Source: Zoogloeaceae bacterium (lineage in GTDB: Bacteria; Pseudomonadota; Gammaproteobacteria; Burkholderiales; Rhodocyclaceae). Taken from it: a stretch of 64,000 nucleotides of DNA. Below, one piece after another: positions 34,238 through 48,345 of the stretch; positions within the stretch are counted from its first letter, which is position 1; each line of letters starts with the position of its first letter. The notes below the pieces were generated by a model, which was not told where the DNA came from, did no database searches, and worked only from the letters and a program-made list of their open reading frames with translations. The stretch is from the NCBI GenBank assembly GCA_024235595.1, contig JACKMC010000001.1:372001-436000 (forward strand). Direction: 5' to 3'. Both the position numbers and the translations under genes were made by a program.

Positions 34238-34320
34238 AAACCATCAGCCGGGTTTGCTGCGCCGTCAGTGTTTGTGCGGTCCGCCCGGTGAGTGCCCAGT
34301 GCAATACCGAGGATTGACCC

Positions 34321-38055
<3,735 letters not shown>

Positions 38056-38113
38056 GCCCGGGGGCTGCGCCCATCCGGCCACCCGGGCGCCGCGGCGCCG
38101 CGATGGCCGGGAT

Positions 38114-39478
<1,365 letters not shown>

Positions 39479-40364
39479 GGGGCTAGCGCGGCCGCAGCAA
39501 TGCGCCGCTGATCGATCCGCGCTCGAAGCACCCGCAGCGAGGTGTTGGCATGCCCCCTCGACCGGTGTGCGGTCCGGCTCCCGGATCGGGGCGGAAACGC
39601 GAGAGGGGGTTCCCGATGCCATATTCGATGTGTGGGGCGCTTGTCGCGCTGGCGCTCGGCTTGCCGCTGACGGCGACGGCTGTGGCCCGGCGCGAAACCA
39701 GAAGGATGCCGCCGAGGCCGCGAGGGCTCGGCGTGCGGGCAAGAGCTCCGTGAGCCCGGTCCGTTCGGCAGCCACCCCAGGCCGATCTGCCCCGGCGCTG
39801 GACGAGTTGTCCGCTCGCCGCAGGACTTCATCGGGCGCGAACTACAGCGGCTCGGTCGCCAGGGGGGGGCGATTTGCGGTGTCGCCCGAGCGGCGCAGCG
39901 AGGGCGTCGGCGCAGGCCTCAAAGCGGTGAGGCTCGTGCGGATCGTGGCTTCCTTCGGATTCAAGGTACTGCATTCGCGCTGAGGCGGCGAAGCGGCACG
40001 CCGCCGCTGGCTCAAGGTGGATCGCGCCCGGTCTGTTCCGGGGTTGGGGGCCAGCAACGAGCATGGTCAGGTGCACGGCCGACGGTCGGGGCGGTTTCCT
40101 GGAGGCGCGAGATTCAGAATTTCACGCTCTGCGCGATCGATTTCGAACACCTGCGAGGCGGCCCAAGGCACAATGCGCACGTAATCCCGGCATCCCACCG
40201 GAATGCTGTTCCGGTGTGCGGCGAGCAGCGGCGCGGCGGTGACGGACATGCAACGGACGCCGCAAGCCCGCAGCGCATGGCGGTGCGCCTGCATGAGCTG
40301 CCGGGGTGACGATTCGAACTGCGCAAACAGATTCTTGCTACATCAAACAGCAGAGGAACCGTTC
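39479..40364. other. 886-bp region with no firm gene; possible decayed reading frames
   Basis: Codon signals are fragmentary. ATG 39616, behind GAGAGGGGG, encodes a signal-peptide-like MPYSMCGALVALALGLPLTATAVA but that frame stops at 39753. High-GC3 coding-like sequence seems to continue one frame over (about 39700-39860), and a run of eight G at 39864-39871 follows. On the minus strand 40067-40294 a 75-residue frame is open, without recognisable family. May be a pseudogene remnant or noise. Confidence 0.35.
39616..39980 (+). pseudogene. Possible frameshifted gene for a small exported protein
   Basis: A plausible ribosome binding site and a Sec-like signal peptide start at 39616, then a one-base shift near 39690 would be needed to continue in the frame that reads NQKDAAEAARARRAGKSS and ends with TGA at 39980. 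No homologous family recognised. Support is only codon bias plus the signal peptide. Confidence 0.22.
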
Positions 40365-41246
40365 ATGAGAATAGATACCGTCGTCTTGTTCGCCGTGGCC
40401 GTGGCTGCGCCGCTTACCGCCGTCGCACGCGAAGAGGTGCATGGTGCCCATCAGGCCCATCACGCCCAGGTGGCGGATCAGGTGATTGCCGAGCAGTCCA
40501 CGGCTCTTGCCATCAACACTGCCGGCAAGGGCTATGGCCCGCAGTCGCCGCGCGATATAGACTCGCCCTCCGGCGCCAATGGCATCGCCTTCAATGCCGC
40601 GCCGCCGTTCGAGCAGATGAATCTCTGCAACATCCATTTCCACAAGAACGCGGAGCACGCTGGCGGTGAGTTCACGCGGCATGCTGGCAACGGCGACGGG
40701 CATGGCTACCAGAGCGGCTATCGATACTCGGGCCTGGTGAGCGAGTCCGAACTGGCGTCGCTCGGGCACGAGGTGTGTCCCAGCGAGCACGGCGGACTGG
40801 TGCCCGGCGACACCATCGAGGTCCACTATGTGCATTCAAGCGCCCAGGTGAAGCCGGGGCGGACCCTGGGGGCCTGCCTCAGCGATTCTGTCAAGAATCC
40901 GCAGCTGCGCGTCGAGGCCCAGGTATTCGTGCTGGTGAACGATCCCAATGCGCTGGACTTCGGCAAACTCGCCGAACATGGCCAGAAGAACGGTCTGCAC
41001 CAGGCGCTCAACATTCCCGCGGATACGGGCCGGCCGGTGCAATACGCGGGCTCCACCACCGGCCCGAGCTACAACGAGGTCGGTTCGCCCTTCCAGGTAA
41101 GCTGGAGCGTGCGCCCCAAGGTCGCGAAGGTGAACATCGCCAGCGTTGGCGAGTGGTGCAAGGGAAACGCCTTCGATGAAGACCATGCCCATGGGGTGAG
41201 AAACCTCGTCACGAACCTCGAGCTTCTCGCCCCGATCGCGCGATAG
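40365..41246 (+). CDS. Secreted delta-class (CA-like) carbonic anhydrase
   Basis: 293 residues with signal peptide (MRIDTVVLFAVAVAAPLTAVA, cleaved near residue 21). The mature part has FNAAPPFEQMNLCNIHFHKNAEHAGGEF, the conserved metal-binding region of the delta carbonic anhydrase-like family, and later GDTIEVHYVHSS and GEWCKGN. Conserved His residues in HFH and EH would hold the zinc. A periplasmic location suggests CO2/bicarbonate interconversion outside the cytosol. Start ATG 40365 is preceded by AGAGGAA; 40203 would remove the signal peptide from the N-terminus. Activity is inferred from family; the bacterial members are poorly studied. Confidence 0.72.
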   Translation: MRIDTVVLFAVAVAAPLTAVAREEVHGAHQAHHAQVADQVIAEQSTALAINTAGKGYGPQSPRDIDSPSGANGIAFNAAPPFEQMNLCNIHFHKNAEHAGGEFTRHAGNGDGHGYQSGYRYSGLVSESELASLGHEVCPSEHGGLVPGDTIEVHYVHSSAQVKPGRTLGACLSDSVKNPQLRVEAQVFVLVNDPNALDFGKLAEHGQKNGLHQALNIPADTGRPVQYAGSTTGPSYNEVGSPFQVSWSVRPKVAKVNIASVGEWCKGNAFDEDHAHGVRNLVTNLELLAPIAR

Positions 41247-41414
41247 GTCGCGCTCGGGCCATTGGGTGGACCGGCCGAAGGAGGCCGTCGCTGGCTTGCT
41301 CGACTGCCCGGTCCGGCGCCTTCGTCCGTTCCCGTTCGCATGCGCCCTGCCTCGCGCGCGGCGACCGGGGGGCCCGGCAGCTTCGCAACGTCGCGCTCGC
41401 CGATGTTCAGGCCT

Positions 41415-41897
<483 letters not shown>

Positions 41898-41906
41898 GCG
41901 CTGCCC

Positions 41907-42848
41907 CTATTCGAACAGCGCGCCGACACTGGCGCCGCTGTGGATGCGCTCGATGGCCGCGGCGAGCAGCGGTGCGATGGTGAGCACGGTGAGCTTGTCG
42001 AAGTGCTTCTCGGCCGGCACGCTCACGGTATTGGTGACGACGATCGACTCGATCTCGGCCGCGCGCAGCTGCTCGACCGCCGGCCCGCACAGCACCCCAT
42101 GCACCGCGCCGGCATGCACCGTGCGTGCGCCCGCACGCTTGAGGGTTTCGATGGTGGAGACCAGGGTGCCGCCGGTGGATATCTCGTCCTCGAAGATCAC
42201 CACGTCGCGGCCGGCCACCTGGCCCACCACCTCGCCCTGCTTGACCTTGGTGTCGCTGACCCGGCGCTTGTCGATGATCGCCATGGGAATGCCGAGGCGC
42301 TCCGAGAAGCGCCCCACCCGCTTGGCGCCGCCGGCATCGGTGGCCACGGCGACCATGTTGCCGAGATCGTAGTTGTCGCGAAAATAATCGGCGATGGTGG
42401 GGATCGCGGTGAGGTGATCGACCGGCACGCTGAAGAAGCCGTGCACCTGATCGGCATGCAGGTCCATGGTCAGCACCCGGTCGGCGCCGGCGGTCTTTAG
42501 CATGTCGGCGATCAGGCGGCCGGTGATCGAGATGCGGGGCGCGTCCTTCTTGTCGGAGCGGGCATACGAGTAGTAGGGGATCACCGCGGTGACCCGGCGC
42601 GCCGAGGCGCTGCGCAGCGCATCGAGGGTGATGAACAGCTCCATGATGTGATCGCTCACCGGCTCGGTGAAGGACTGGATCACGTAGACGTCGCGTTCGC
42701 GCACGTTCTCCTGGATCTGCACATGCAGGTTGTCGTTCGAGAAACGTGAAATCTCGAGCGGGCTGAGTCGCAGTCCGAGCTTGTGGCACAACTCGGCGGC
42801 AAGGCCGCGATTGGAATTGCAGGCGAATATCTGGAGGGCGGCGTTCAT
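41907..42848 (-). CDS. Divergent ribose-phosphate pyrophosphokinase (Prs paralogue)
   Basis: 313 residues. NDNLHVQIQENVRERDVYVIQSF and VIPYYSYARSDKKDAPRISITGRLIADML correspond to the Prs ATP-binding flexible region, and DLHADQVHGFFSVPVDHL to the catalytic core. The PRPP loop reads VIFEDEISTGGTLV where canonical Prs has DDMIDTGGT; DKRRVSDTKV replaces DKRRPRANV. These changes and the absence of the usual ispE/rplY neighbours suggest a second copy, not the housekeeping enzyme. ATG 42848 (MNAALQIFACNSNRGLA) is preferred to 42938. Confidence 0.85.
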   Translation of the reverse strand: MNAALQIFACNSNRGLAAELCHKLGLRLSPLEISRFSNDNLHVQIQENVRERDVYVIQSFTEPVSDHIMELFITLDALRSASARRVTAVIPYYSYARSDKKDAPRISITGRLIADMLKTAGADRVLTMDLHADQVHGFFSVPVDHLTAIPTIADYFRDNYDLGNMVAVATDAGGAKRVGRFSERLGIPMAIIDKRRVSDTKVKQGEVVGQVAGRDVVIFEDEISTGGTLVSTIETLKRAGARTVHAGAVHGVLCGPAVEQLRAAEIESIVVTNTVSVPAEKHFDKLTVLTIAPLLAAAIERIHSGASVGALFE

Positions 42849-42986
42849 GTCGGGCAGCGCGCGGTCAAGCGTCGCGGAGGGGGCGGGGGAGTCCCTGATT
42901 GTATGCTCTGGCGCCTGCTTTGGGGGCGCCGTGTCCATGACGCGGACGAAAGGCTGATGGGGAATACAGTAAATTTAATTGCCAGA

Positions 42987-43004
42987 TAGCTTGCTAGAAA
43001 GCTA
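42987..43004. promoter_or_regulatory. Putative MarR-family operator
   Basis: TAGCTT-N6-AAGCTA inverted repeat overlapping the -35 box and spacer of the promoter just upstream of the marR-type gene. Typical autorepressor position; binding by the adjacent protein is inferred. Confidence 0.6.
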
Positions 43005-43019
43005 CATGGCGAATAATAT
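42991..43019 (+). promoter_or_regulatory. Sigma-70 promoter of the marR-MFS unit
   Basis: TTGCTA (42991-42996), 17 bp, TAATAT (43014-43019): an excellent housekeeping match. Start of transcription would fall at about 43026, which is the first ATG of the gene, so either the mRNA is leaderless or translation starts at the later ATG 43059. Confidence 0.75.
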
Positions 43020-43025
43020 CGCCCC

Positions 43026-43529
43026 ATGACCCGAAAATGCAGAACCCGTTGCGAGCACATGCTGCGCCAGACCTCGGAGAGCTTTCCCGAGATCGATTCA
43101 CCCGGAATGCGCTTCATCGCGCGACTCTTCCGCCTGCGCGACGTGATCTTCGAGAACGCCCAGCGGGAGATGGCGGAATTCGAGCTGAGCCCCGCCGAAT
43201 ACAGCGTGCTTGCCACCTTGCGCAAGACCCCGGCGCCTCACCGGCTCAAGCCCTCGGATATCTACAAGGGCATGCTGCTGAGCTCCGGCGGGCTGAGCAA
43301 AGTGCTCAAGACGCTCGAAGAACGCGGGCTCGTGCTCCGCGAAGACGACCAGGACGACCGCCGCGGCTCGCTGGTGCGCTTGAGCCCGGCGGGCGTCGAA
43401 CTGAGCGAGCGCGCCATGAAGGCAGTGATCGGCAGCGACATCGCCATGCTCAACCGGGTCGCCGATACCGCCCGACTCGATGCGCTCGCAGAAGCGCTGA
43501 AACCCTTTACCGAGAGCCTCGACCGATGA
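43026..43529 (+). CDS. MarR family transcriptional regulator
   Basis: 167 residues (156 from ATG 43059). Winged helix: FELSPAEYSVLATLRKTPAPHRLKPSDIYKGMLLSSGGLSKVLKTLEERGLVLREDDQDDRRGSLVRLSPAGVELSERAM contains the complete recognition helix and the D-x-R-(R/G) wing. The promoter suggests start at 43026 gives a leaderless mRNA. Directly upstream of a Bcr/CflA-type MFS exporter, the common pattern of a drug-responsive repressor and its pump. Confidence 0.9.
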   Translation: MTRKCRTRCEHMLRQTSESFPEIDSPGMRFIARLFRLRDVIFENAQREMAEFELSPAEYSVLATLRKTPAPHRLKPSDIYKGMLLSSGGLSKVLKTLEERGLVLREDDQDDRRGSLVRLSPAGVELSERAMKAVIGSDIAMLNRVADTARLDALAEALKPFTESLDR

Positions 43530-43566
43530 GATCCGCACTTCGCGCCCTGCGCCTGCCGAGCAGGCC

Positions 43567-44781
43567 ATGATTCCAATCCCCGCACCCCGCACGCCCATGG
43601 GTTTTACCGAGTTCGTGGGCTTCATCGCCGCCTGCATGGCGCTCAACGCGCTGGCCATCGACGTGATGCTGCCGGCCCTGCCGATGCTCAATGCGGACTT
43701 CGGCCTCGCGGACCCCAATCATGCCCAGATGGTGATCGCCATCTATCTGCTCGGAATGGGCTGCTCGCAGCTCTTCTACGGCCCATTGTCGGATCGCTAC
43801 GGCAGGCGGCCGGTGCTCATCGGCGGCCTTCTGGTATTCGTGATCGCGGGCCTGCTGTCGTCCATCACCAGCAGCTTCGGCACCCTGCTTGCGGCACGCC
43901 TGCTGCAGGGTTTCGGTGCCGGGGCGCCGCGCGTGATCGCGGTATCGCTGGCGCGCGACACCTACTCCGGCGCGCAGATGGGCCGCGTCATGTCGCTGGC
44001 GATGATGGTCTTCATGGCCGTGCCGATCCTCGCACCCTCGCTCGGCCAGCTGATCCTGATGGTGGCCCCATGGCGCTGGACCTTTGGTGCGCTGGTCGTG
44101 GCGAGCGGCGCGGTGCTGGCGTGGACCATGCTGCGCATGCAGGAGTCGCTGCCGGCGGAGCGCCGGCGGGCGATCTCGGCGCGTGCGATCTACGAAGGCT
44201 ATCGCATCACCGTGAGCTCCCGCGCCGCGGTCGGCTACATGCTGGCGATGGGCCTGGTGATGGGCGCCCACATGGGCTTCGTCACCTCAGCACAGCAGAT
44301 CTTCGTGGACGTCTTCGGCGTGGGCCGCAGCTTCACCTTGCTGTTTGCGCTGATCGCGCTGGCAATGTCGGTGGCGGCCTTCGCCAACTCGCGCCTGGTC
44401 CATCGGGTCGGCATGCGCAGGCTCATTGTCATCGGCTTGTCGTTTCTCGTTGGCCTGAACCTGATCCACCTTGCCCTCGCCCTGGCCGGCCTGGTGAGCC
44501 TGCCGGTGTTCCTCCTGATGCAGGCCGGCAGCATGTTCGTGTTCGGCTTTCTCGCCTCCAACCTCAACACCCTGGCAATGGAGCCGCTCGGCCATGTGGC
44601 GGGCACCGCGTCGTCGATCATCGGCTTTGTCGGCACCGCCTGCGGTGCGCTCATCGGCTTCGCCGTGGGGCAACTCTTCGATGGCAGCGTGATGCCGCTC
44701 ACCGCCGCCTATGTGGTGCTCGGCGCGATCGCCCTGGCGATCGTCAGCCGCACCGACACAAGCCCGATCGCGGCCGCCTGA
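43567..44781 (+). CDS. Bcr/CflA-like multidrug efflux MFS transporter
   Basis: 404 residues, 12 membrane helices: MALNALAIDVMLPALPMLNADFGLAD and LFYGPLSDRYGRRPVLIGG (motif A) are typical of the Bcr/CflA and DHA1 group. The last helices contain GFVGTACGALIGFAVGQLFDG. 37 bases downstream of the marR gene, so likely coregulated by it. A second, unlinked member of this family occurs at 16005. Confidence 0.9.
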   Translation: MIPIPAPRTPMGFTEFVGFIAACMALNALAIDVMLPALPMLNADFGLADPNHAQMVIAIYLLGMGCSQLFYGPLSDRYGRRPVLIGGLLVFVIAGLLSSITSSFGTLLAARLLQGFGAGAPRVIAVSLARDTYSGAQMGRVMSLAMMVFMAVPILAPSLGQLILMVAPWRWTFGALVVASGAVLAWTMLRMQESLPAERRRAISARAIYEGYRITVSSRAAVGYMLAMGLVMGAHMGFVTSAQQIFVDVFGVGRSFTLLFALIALAMSVAAFANSRLVHRVGMRRLIVIGLSFLVGLNLIHLALALAGLVSLPVFLLMQAGSMFVFGFLASNLNTLAMEPLGHVAGTASSIIGFVGTACGALIGFAVGQLFDGSVMPLTAAYVVLGAIALAIVSRTDTSPIAAA

Positions 44782-44893
44782 GGACACTGCGCGCCGCGAC
44801 GAGCGGCCGGCAGGACGTGCGCTCCCGGGGCTGCGTGTTGTTCGGCATACCCGTGCGTGATAGGTTTCTTCCCTGCTCGGGGAGAACTGCACG

Positions 44894-46291
44894 ATGTCGA
44901 TAATCAGGAGCCTGCTGCGATTCATCATGGGCGAGCCGAAGCCCGCCGCGGCGCGTGCTGCGGCCACGCCCAGGGCAAGCGTGACCTCAGCCGAGCCGGC
45001 TGCAAGGCCCGCTGAGCGCAGCGCGAGCGAAGCGGAGCCCGAAAGCGAAACCTCGATACTGGCGCGCAGCGAGGTGCTCGGCCGTGATCGGGCCTTGCTT
45101 GGCTATGCCTTTTCGCTTCACGACGCGGCAGCGGGCAAGGTACGCGTCGACACCGCCCGCACCCGCGGCCTCCTCGACGAGGTGCTGGTGGGCACCTTGC
45201 TCGACAAGGCCGGCGAGTTGCTGGCGAAGCGCACCACCTATCTGCCGGTGTGGACCGGTTTCGTGCTCAACCCCTTGGCCCAGCGGCTCGTCGGCACCCG
45301 CGCGATGCTCGTGCTGCGCCCCGAGACGCCGGATACGTCGCCCGCGCCCGAGCTGCTCGCCGCGGCTGCGGCATTGCGCGCCGCCGGGCTCGAGCTCGCG
45401 CTCGAGAACCACCTCGGCAGCCCCTGGTTCAAGGCCCTGGTGCCGCTTGCCGGCGCACTGGTGATCGACTCGAAGAGCGGCTCGCCGGCCGACCTGCAGG
45501 TGCTTTCCAGCCGCTTGAAGGTCGAGTGTCCCGGTCTTCAATGGCTGGCCTGGAATGTCGATACCGAGGAAGACTTCGAGCACCTGAAGCGGCTCGGTTG
45601 CGTCGCCTTCCAGGGCGGTTTCGTCACTCACCGCGAAGACTGGAGCGGCAACCGCATGGCGCCGCACTCGCTGCGCGTGGCGAGCCTCATCAACCAGCTG
45701 CGCGACGACACCGGCACCCGCGAGATCGCCGAGGTGCTCAAGCACGACATGGCGCTGACCTATCGCCTGCTGCGCTATGTGAACGCCGTGGCGTGGGGCA
45801 TCAACAACCCGATCTCCTCGATCGAACACGCGCTGGTGGTGCTGGGCAACTACCCGCTGCGCCGGTGGCTCGCCCTGCTGCTGTTCGGCAGCGCGCGCAA
45901 CAACGCCGCCGCCAATGCGCTCATGGACCTGGCGCTGACCAGGGCGCGACTGATGGAGTTGCTGGGCAAGGCGCGACTGAGCCGCGAGGAGTGCGAGCAG
46001 TTGTTCATGCTCGGCATGTTCTCGCTCATCGACGTGATCATGCAGGTGCCGCTCGAGCGGGCTCTCAGCCCGCTCAAGCTGCAGCAGCCGGTTGCCGACG
46101 CCCTGCTTTCGGGCAGCGGGCCGCTGGCCGATTATCTGGCCCTCGCGCAGGCGGTCGAGCGCGGCGACGAAGCGCGGCTGGCGGACACCAGCGAACGGCT
46201 GGGCGTGGCCGCGGGGGAGCTCAACCGGTTGCAGTTCGAGGCGCTGCTATGGGTGCAGGCCGGCTCGGGCGCCGAGTCCCCGGCGCCCTGA
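44894..46291 (+). CDS. EAL-HDOD (YuxH-like) signalling protein with degenerate EAL domain
   Basis: 465 residues. A basic N-terminal tail and an Ala/Pro-rich linker (about 15-55) precede an EAL-derived domain (about 55-260). That domain lacks the E-A-L catalytic motif (ARSEVLGRDRALLGYAFSL) though the CVAFQGGFV exit strand remains. It is followed by an HDOD domain (about 265-460; TREIAEVLKHDMALTYRLLRYVNAVAWGINNPISSIEHALVVLGNYPLRRWLALLLF). The EAL part is thus probably a binding, not a hydrolysing, module. Isolated gene convergent with the NamZ-like gene. Confidence 0.85.
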   Translation: MSIIRSLLRFIMGEPKPAAARAAATPRASVTSAEPAARPAERSASEAEPESETSILARSEVLGRDRALLGYAFSLHDAAAGKVRVDTARTRGLLDEVLVGTLLDKAGELLAKRTTYLPVWTGFVLNPLAQRLVGTRAMLVLRPETPDTSPAPELLAAAAALRAAGLELALENHLGSPWFKALVPLAGALVIDSKSGSPADLQVLSSRLKVECPGLQWLAWNVDTEEDFEHLKRLGCVAFQGGFVTHREDWSGNRMAPHSLRVASLINQLRDDTGTREIAEVLKHDMALTYRLLRYVNAVAWGINNPISSIEHALVVLGNYPLRRWLALLLFGSARNNAAANALMDLALTRARLMELLGKARLSREECEQLFMLGMFSLIDVIMQVPLERALSPLKLQQPVADALLSGSGPLADYLALAQAVERGDEARLADTSERLGVAAGELNRLQFEALLWVQAGSGAESPAP

Positions 46292-46307
46292 GGCAGTGGC
46301 CCTCAGG
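46287..46307. terminator. Palindrome carrying both stop codons of a convergent pair
   Basis: CCTGAGG (46287-46293) and CCTCAGG (46301-46307) form a 7-bp perfect stem. The stop of the EAL-HDOD gene lies in the left arm and that of the NamZ-like gene in the right. No T-tract. Confidence 0.5.
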
Positions 46308-47514
46308 CCGGGTATAGCAGGTCGTCCACGCGGCTGTCGCGCCACTGCGCCTCGTCCGCGCAGGCGAGCGTATCGAGCTCGTCCGGGCCTGCGGCGCCGT
46401 CATCGACCCATTCGCGCAGCAGCGCCGAGCCGTTGATCAGGTCGATCGCGAGCCGGTCGTTCTCATACTCGTACGGAAAATCGCGCCACAGCGGGTAGTC
46501 GGGCTGGAGCCGGCGGATCGCCTTGAAGGCGAGCGCCTGAAGGCGCCACGGCCTGAAAGCCGAATGATCGTAGTGGGATGAGTCCTCGACATGGATCTGT
46601 ACGCCGTGGCAGAGCTTGCCGGCATGCTTGTGGAAGGTGGGCTCGAACCAGCACTCGCGCAATACGCAGCCGCCGAGCCATGCCGGCGCCAGCGCGCGCA
46701 TTTCGGCGATCACGGCGCGGGCGTCGATATCGGGCGCACCGAAGAGCTCGAGCGGCCGGGTGGTGCCGCGGCCTTCCGAAAGCGTCGTTCCCTCCAGCAT
46801 CACCGTGCCGGCATAGGCGCGTGCCATCGACAGGTTGGGGGCGTTGGGGCTGGGGTTCACCCAGCTGCGCTGGCCCAGCGGCCAGCCGAAACCTGGCGCT
46901 GCGTTCGGCTTCCAGCCCATCATGTCGACCACCGAGAGGTCCACGTCGAGACGAAGATGGCGCCGGAACCACAAGGCCATCTCGCCCATGGTCAGGCCGT
47001 GGCGCATCGGCATCGGTCCGGCGCCGACGAAGCTCTCCCAGCCCCCCCGCAGGCTCAGCCCTTCGACCGGCCGCCCCGCGGGGTTGGGGCGGTCGAGCAC
47101 CCATACCGCCTTGCCATGTTTCGCCGCGGCTTCGAGCACATACCGCAGCGTGGTGATGAAGGTGTAGATGCGGCAGCCCAGATCCTGCAGGTCGACCAGC
47201 AGCACGTCGAAGCTGTCCATCATTGCATCGGTGGGGCGGCGCACCGTGCCGTAGAGGCTGAACACCGGTATGCCAAGCTGCGGGTCGACGAAGTCGGGCG
47301 ACTCGACCATGTTGTCCTGCTTGTCGCCGCGCAGGCCGTGCTGTGGGCCGAAAGCCGCGCACAGCTTGAGGTCGGGCAATGCCGCGAGGACGTCGAGCGA
47401 GTGGCTCAGCTCGCGGGTGACTGAGGCCGGATGCGCCAGCAGCGCGATCCGCTTGCCGGCCAGCGGGCGGCGCATGGCGCGGTCTGCGATAAGACGTTCG
47501 ACACCGAGTTTCAT
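46303..47514 (-). CDS. DUF1343 / NamZ-like exo-beta-N-acetylmuramidase family protein
   Basis: 403 residues, no signal peptide. The N-terminal part (RIALLAHPASVTRELSHSLDVLAALPDLKLCAAFGPQHGLRGDKQDNM) and DLQDLGCRIYTFITTLRYVLEAAAKHGKAVWVLDRPNPAGRP are DUF1343 signatures; the C-terminal part follows from about residue 270. Characterised NamZ releases MurNAc from peptidoglycan fragments during cell-wall recycling. The missing signal peptide suggests cytosolic action on imported muropeptides; that is inference. Its ATG overlaps the end of the DOMON-like gene. Confidence 0.85.
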   Translation of the reverse strand: MKLGVERLIADRAMRRPLAGKRIALLAHPASVTRELSHSLDVLAALPDLKLCAAFGPQHGLRGDKQDNMVESPDFVDPQLGIPVFSLYGTVRRPTDAMMDSFDVLLVDLQDLGCRIYTFITTLRYVLEAAAKHGKAVWVLDRPNPAGRPVEGLSLRGGWESFVGAGPMPMRHGLTMGEMALWFRRHLRLDVDLSVVDMMGWKPNAAPGFGWPLGQRSWVNPSPNAPNLSMARAYAGTVMLEGTTLSEGRGTTRPLELFGAPDIDARAVIAEMRALAPAWLGGCVLRECWFEPTFHKHAGKLCHGVQIHVEDSSHYDHSAFRPWRLQALAFKAIRRLQPDYPLWRDFPYEYENDRLAIDLINGSALLREWVDDGAAGPDELDTLACADEAQWRDSRVDDLLYPA

Positions 47515-48092
47515 GAAGCCTCCTGGATGCGGCGTGGGTCGGCAAGCTCGAGCACGAAACCGCCGCGATGGTGGAAGTCGGGCCTGTTTGCAGGGTGGTG
47601 CAAGGCCAGGTAGCAGAGGCCGCCCCGGGTCGCTTCGATCACCGCGGCAAGCCCGATGTGCAGGCGGCGCGCCTCGCCGGGCGGTGGCAGCAGCGCCGCC
47701 GGCAGTTCGGCGACGAGCTCGAGCCGCTCGTCGTCGCGCGTCAGTACGAGCCCAGGTACCGCTTCGGCGCGGTAGCCGTGATCGCGCTGACGATAGGCCA
47801 TGAAGTCAAAGGCCGCCCATTCGCCCGAGGGTGAAAAATTGAACTCGCGATAGGGCGACGTCGCGACCGCCGTGGCGACGAAGGCTTCGAAACAGGTGTG
47901 CTGCCAGAGATCCTCGGCGAACGCCGGCCTTGCGGGTCCGGGCAGCAGGATTTCGTCGGCCGCGCCGCGCAGCCGGTAGGTGATCACCAGCCCGCCCTGG
48001 CCGTTGCCGTCGAGGCGCGCACAAAGCGGGCCGCCCGGGCAGGGGTGAGTGCCGGGGAAGGGCACGAGTGGGTGGATTTCGGTGGCAGTCAT
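47511..48092 (-). CDS. DOMON-like domain protein
   Basis: 193 residues, beta-rich. LCARLDGNGQGGLVITYRLRGAADEILLP and LWQHTCFEAFVATAVATSPYREFNFSPSGEWAAFDFMAYRQRD match a DOMON-like beta-sandwich family, which can bind sugars or haem. No signal peptide. Overlaps the NamZ-like gene by 4 bases, so the two form an operon; a joint role in handling sugar moieties of cell-wall fragments is a guess from linkage. Confidence 0.78.
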   Translation of the reverse strand: MTATEIHPLVPFPGTHPCPGGPLCARLDGNGQGGLVITYRLRGAADEILLPGPARPAFAEDLWQHTCFEAFVATAVATSPYREFNFSPSGEWAAFDFMAYRQRDHGYRAEAVPGLVLTRDDERLELVAELPAALLPPPGEARRLHIGLAAVIEATRGGLCYLALHHPANRPDFHHRGGFVLELADPRRIQEAS

Positions 48093-48345
48093 GATGTCGT
48101 CGGGTCGGGACGGTCGCGTAGTTTAACGGTGTTGGCGCAGCCTGCTGAGAGATCACGCGGCGCGGGTCGCCGGTGGCGTCGAGGGCCTGCCAGCGCAGAA
48201 TTATTCACCCCGCGGGAAAAAGGAGCGCATCATTGAAGGCCCCACGCACCTGTCGAGTGCCTGATCGTCGTCTTGCGAAAGTTCGCGGGGAGGATCTCGA
48301 TTCGAACGGCCATGCCGTGCCATCCCCCAACACCGGAGAATTCCA

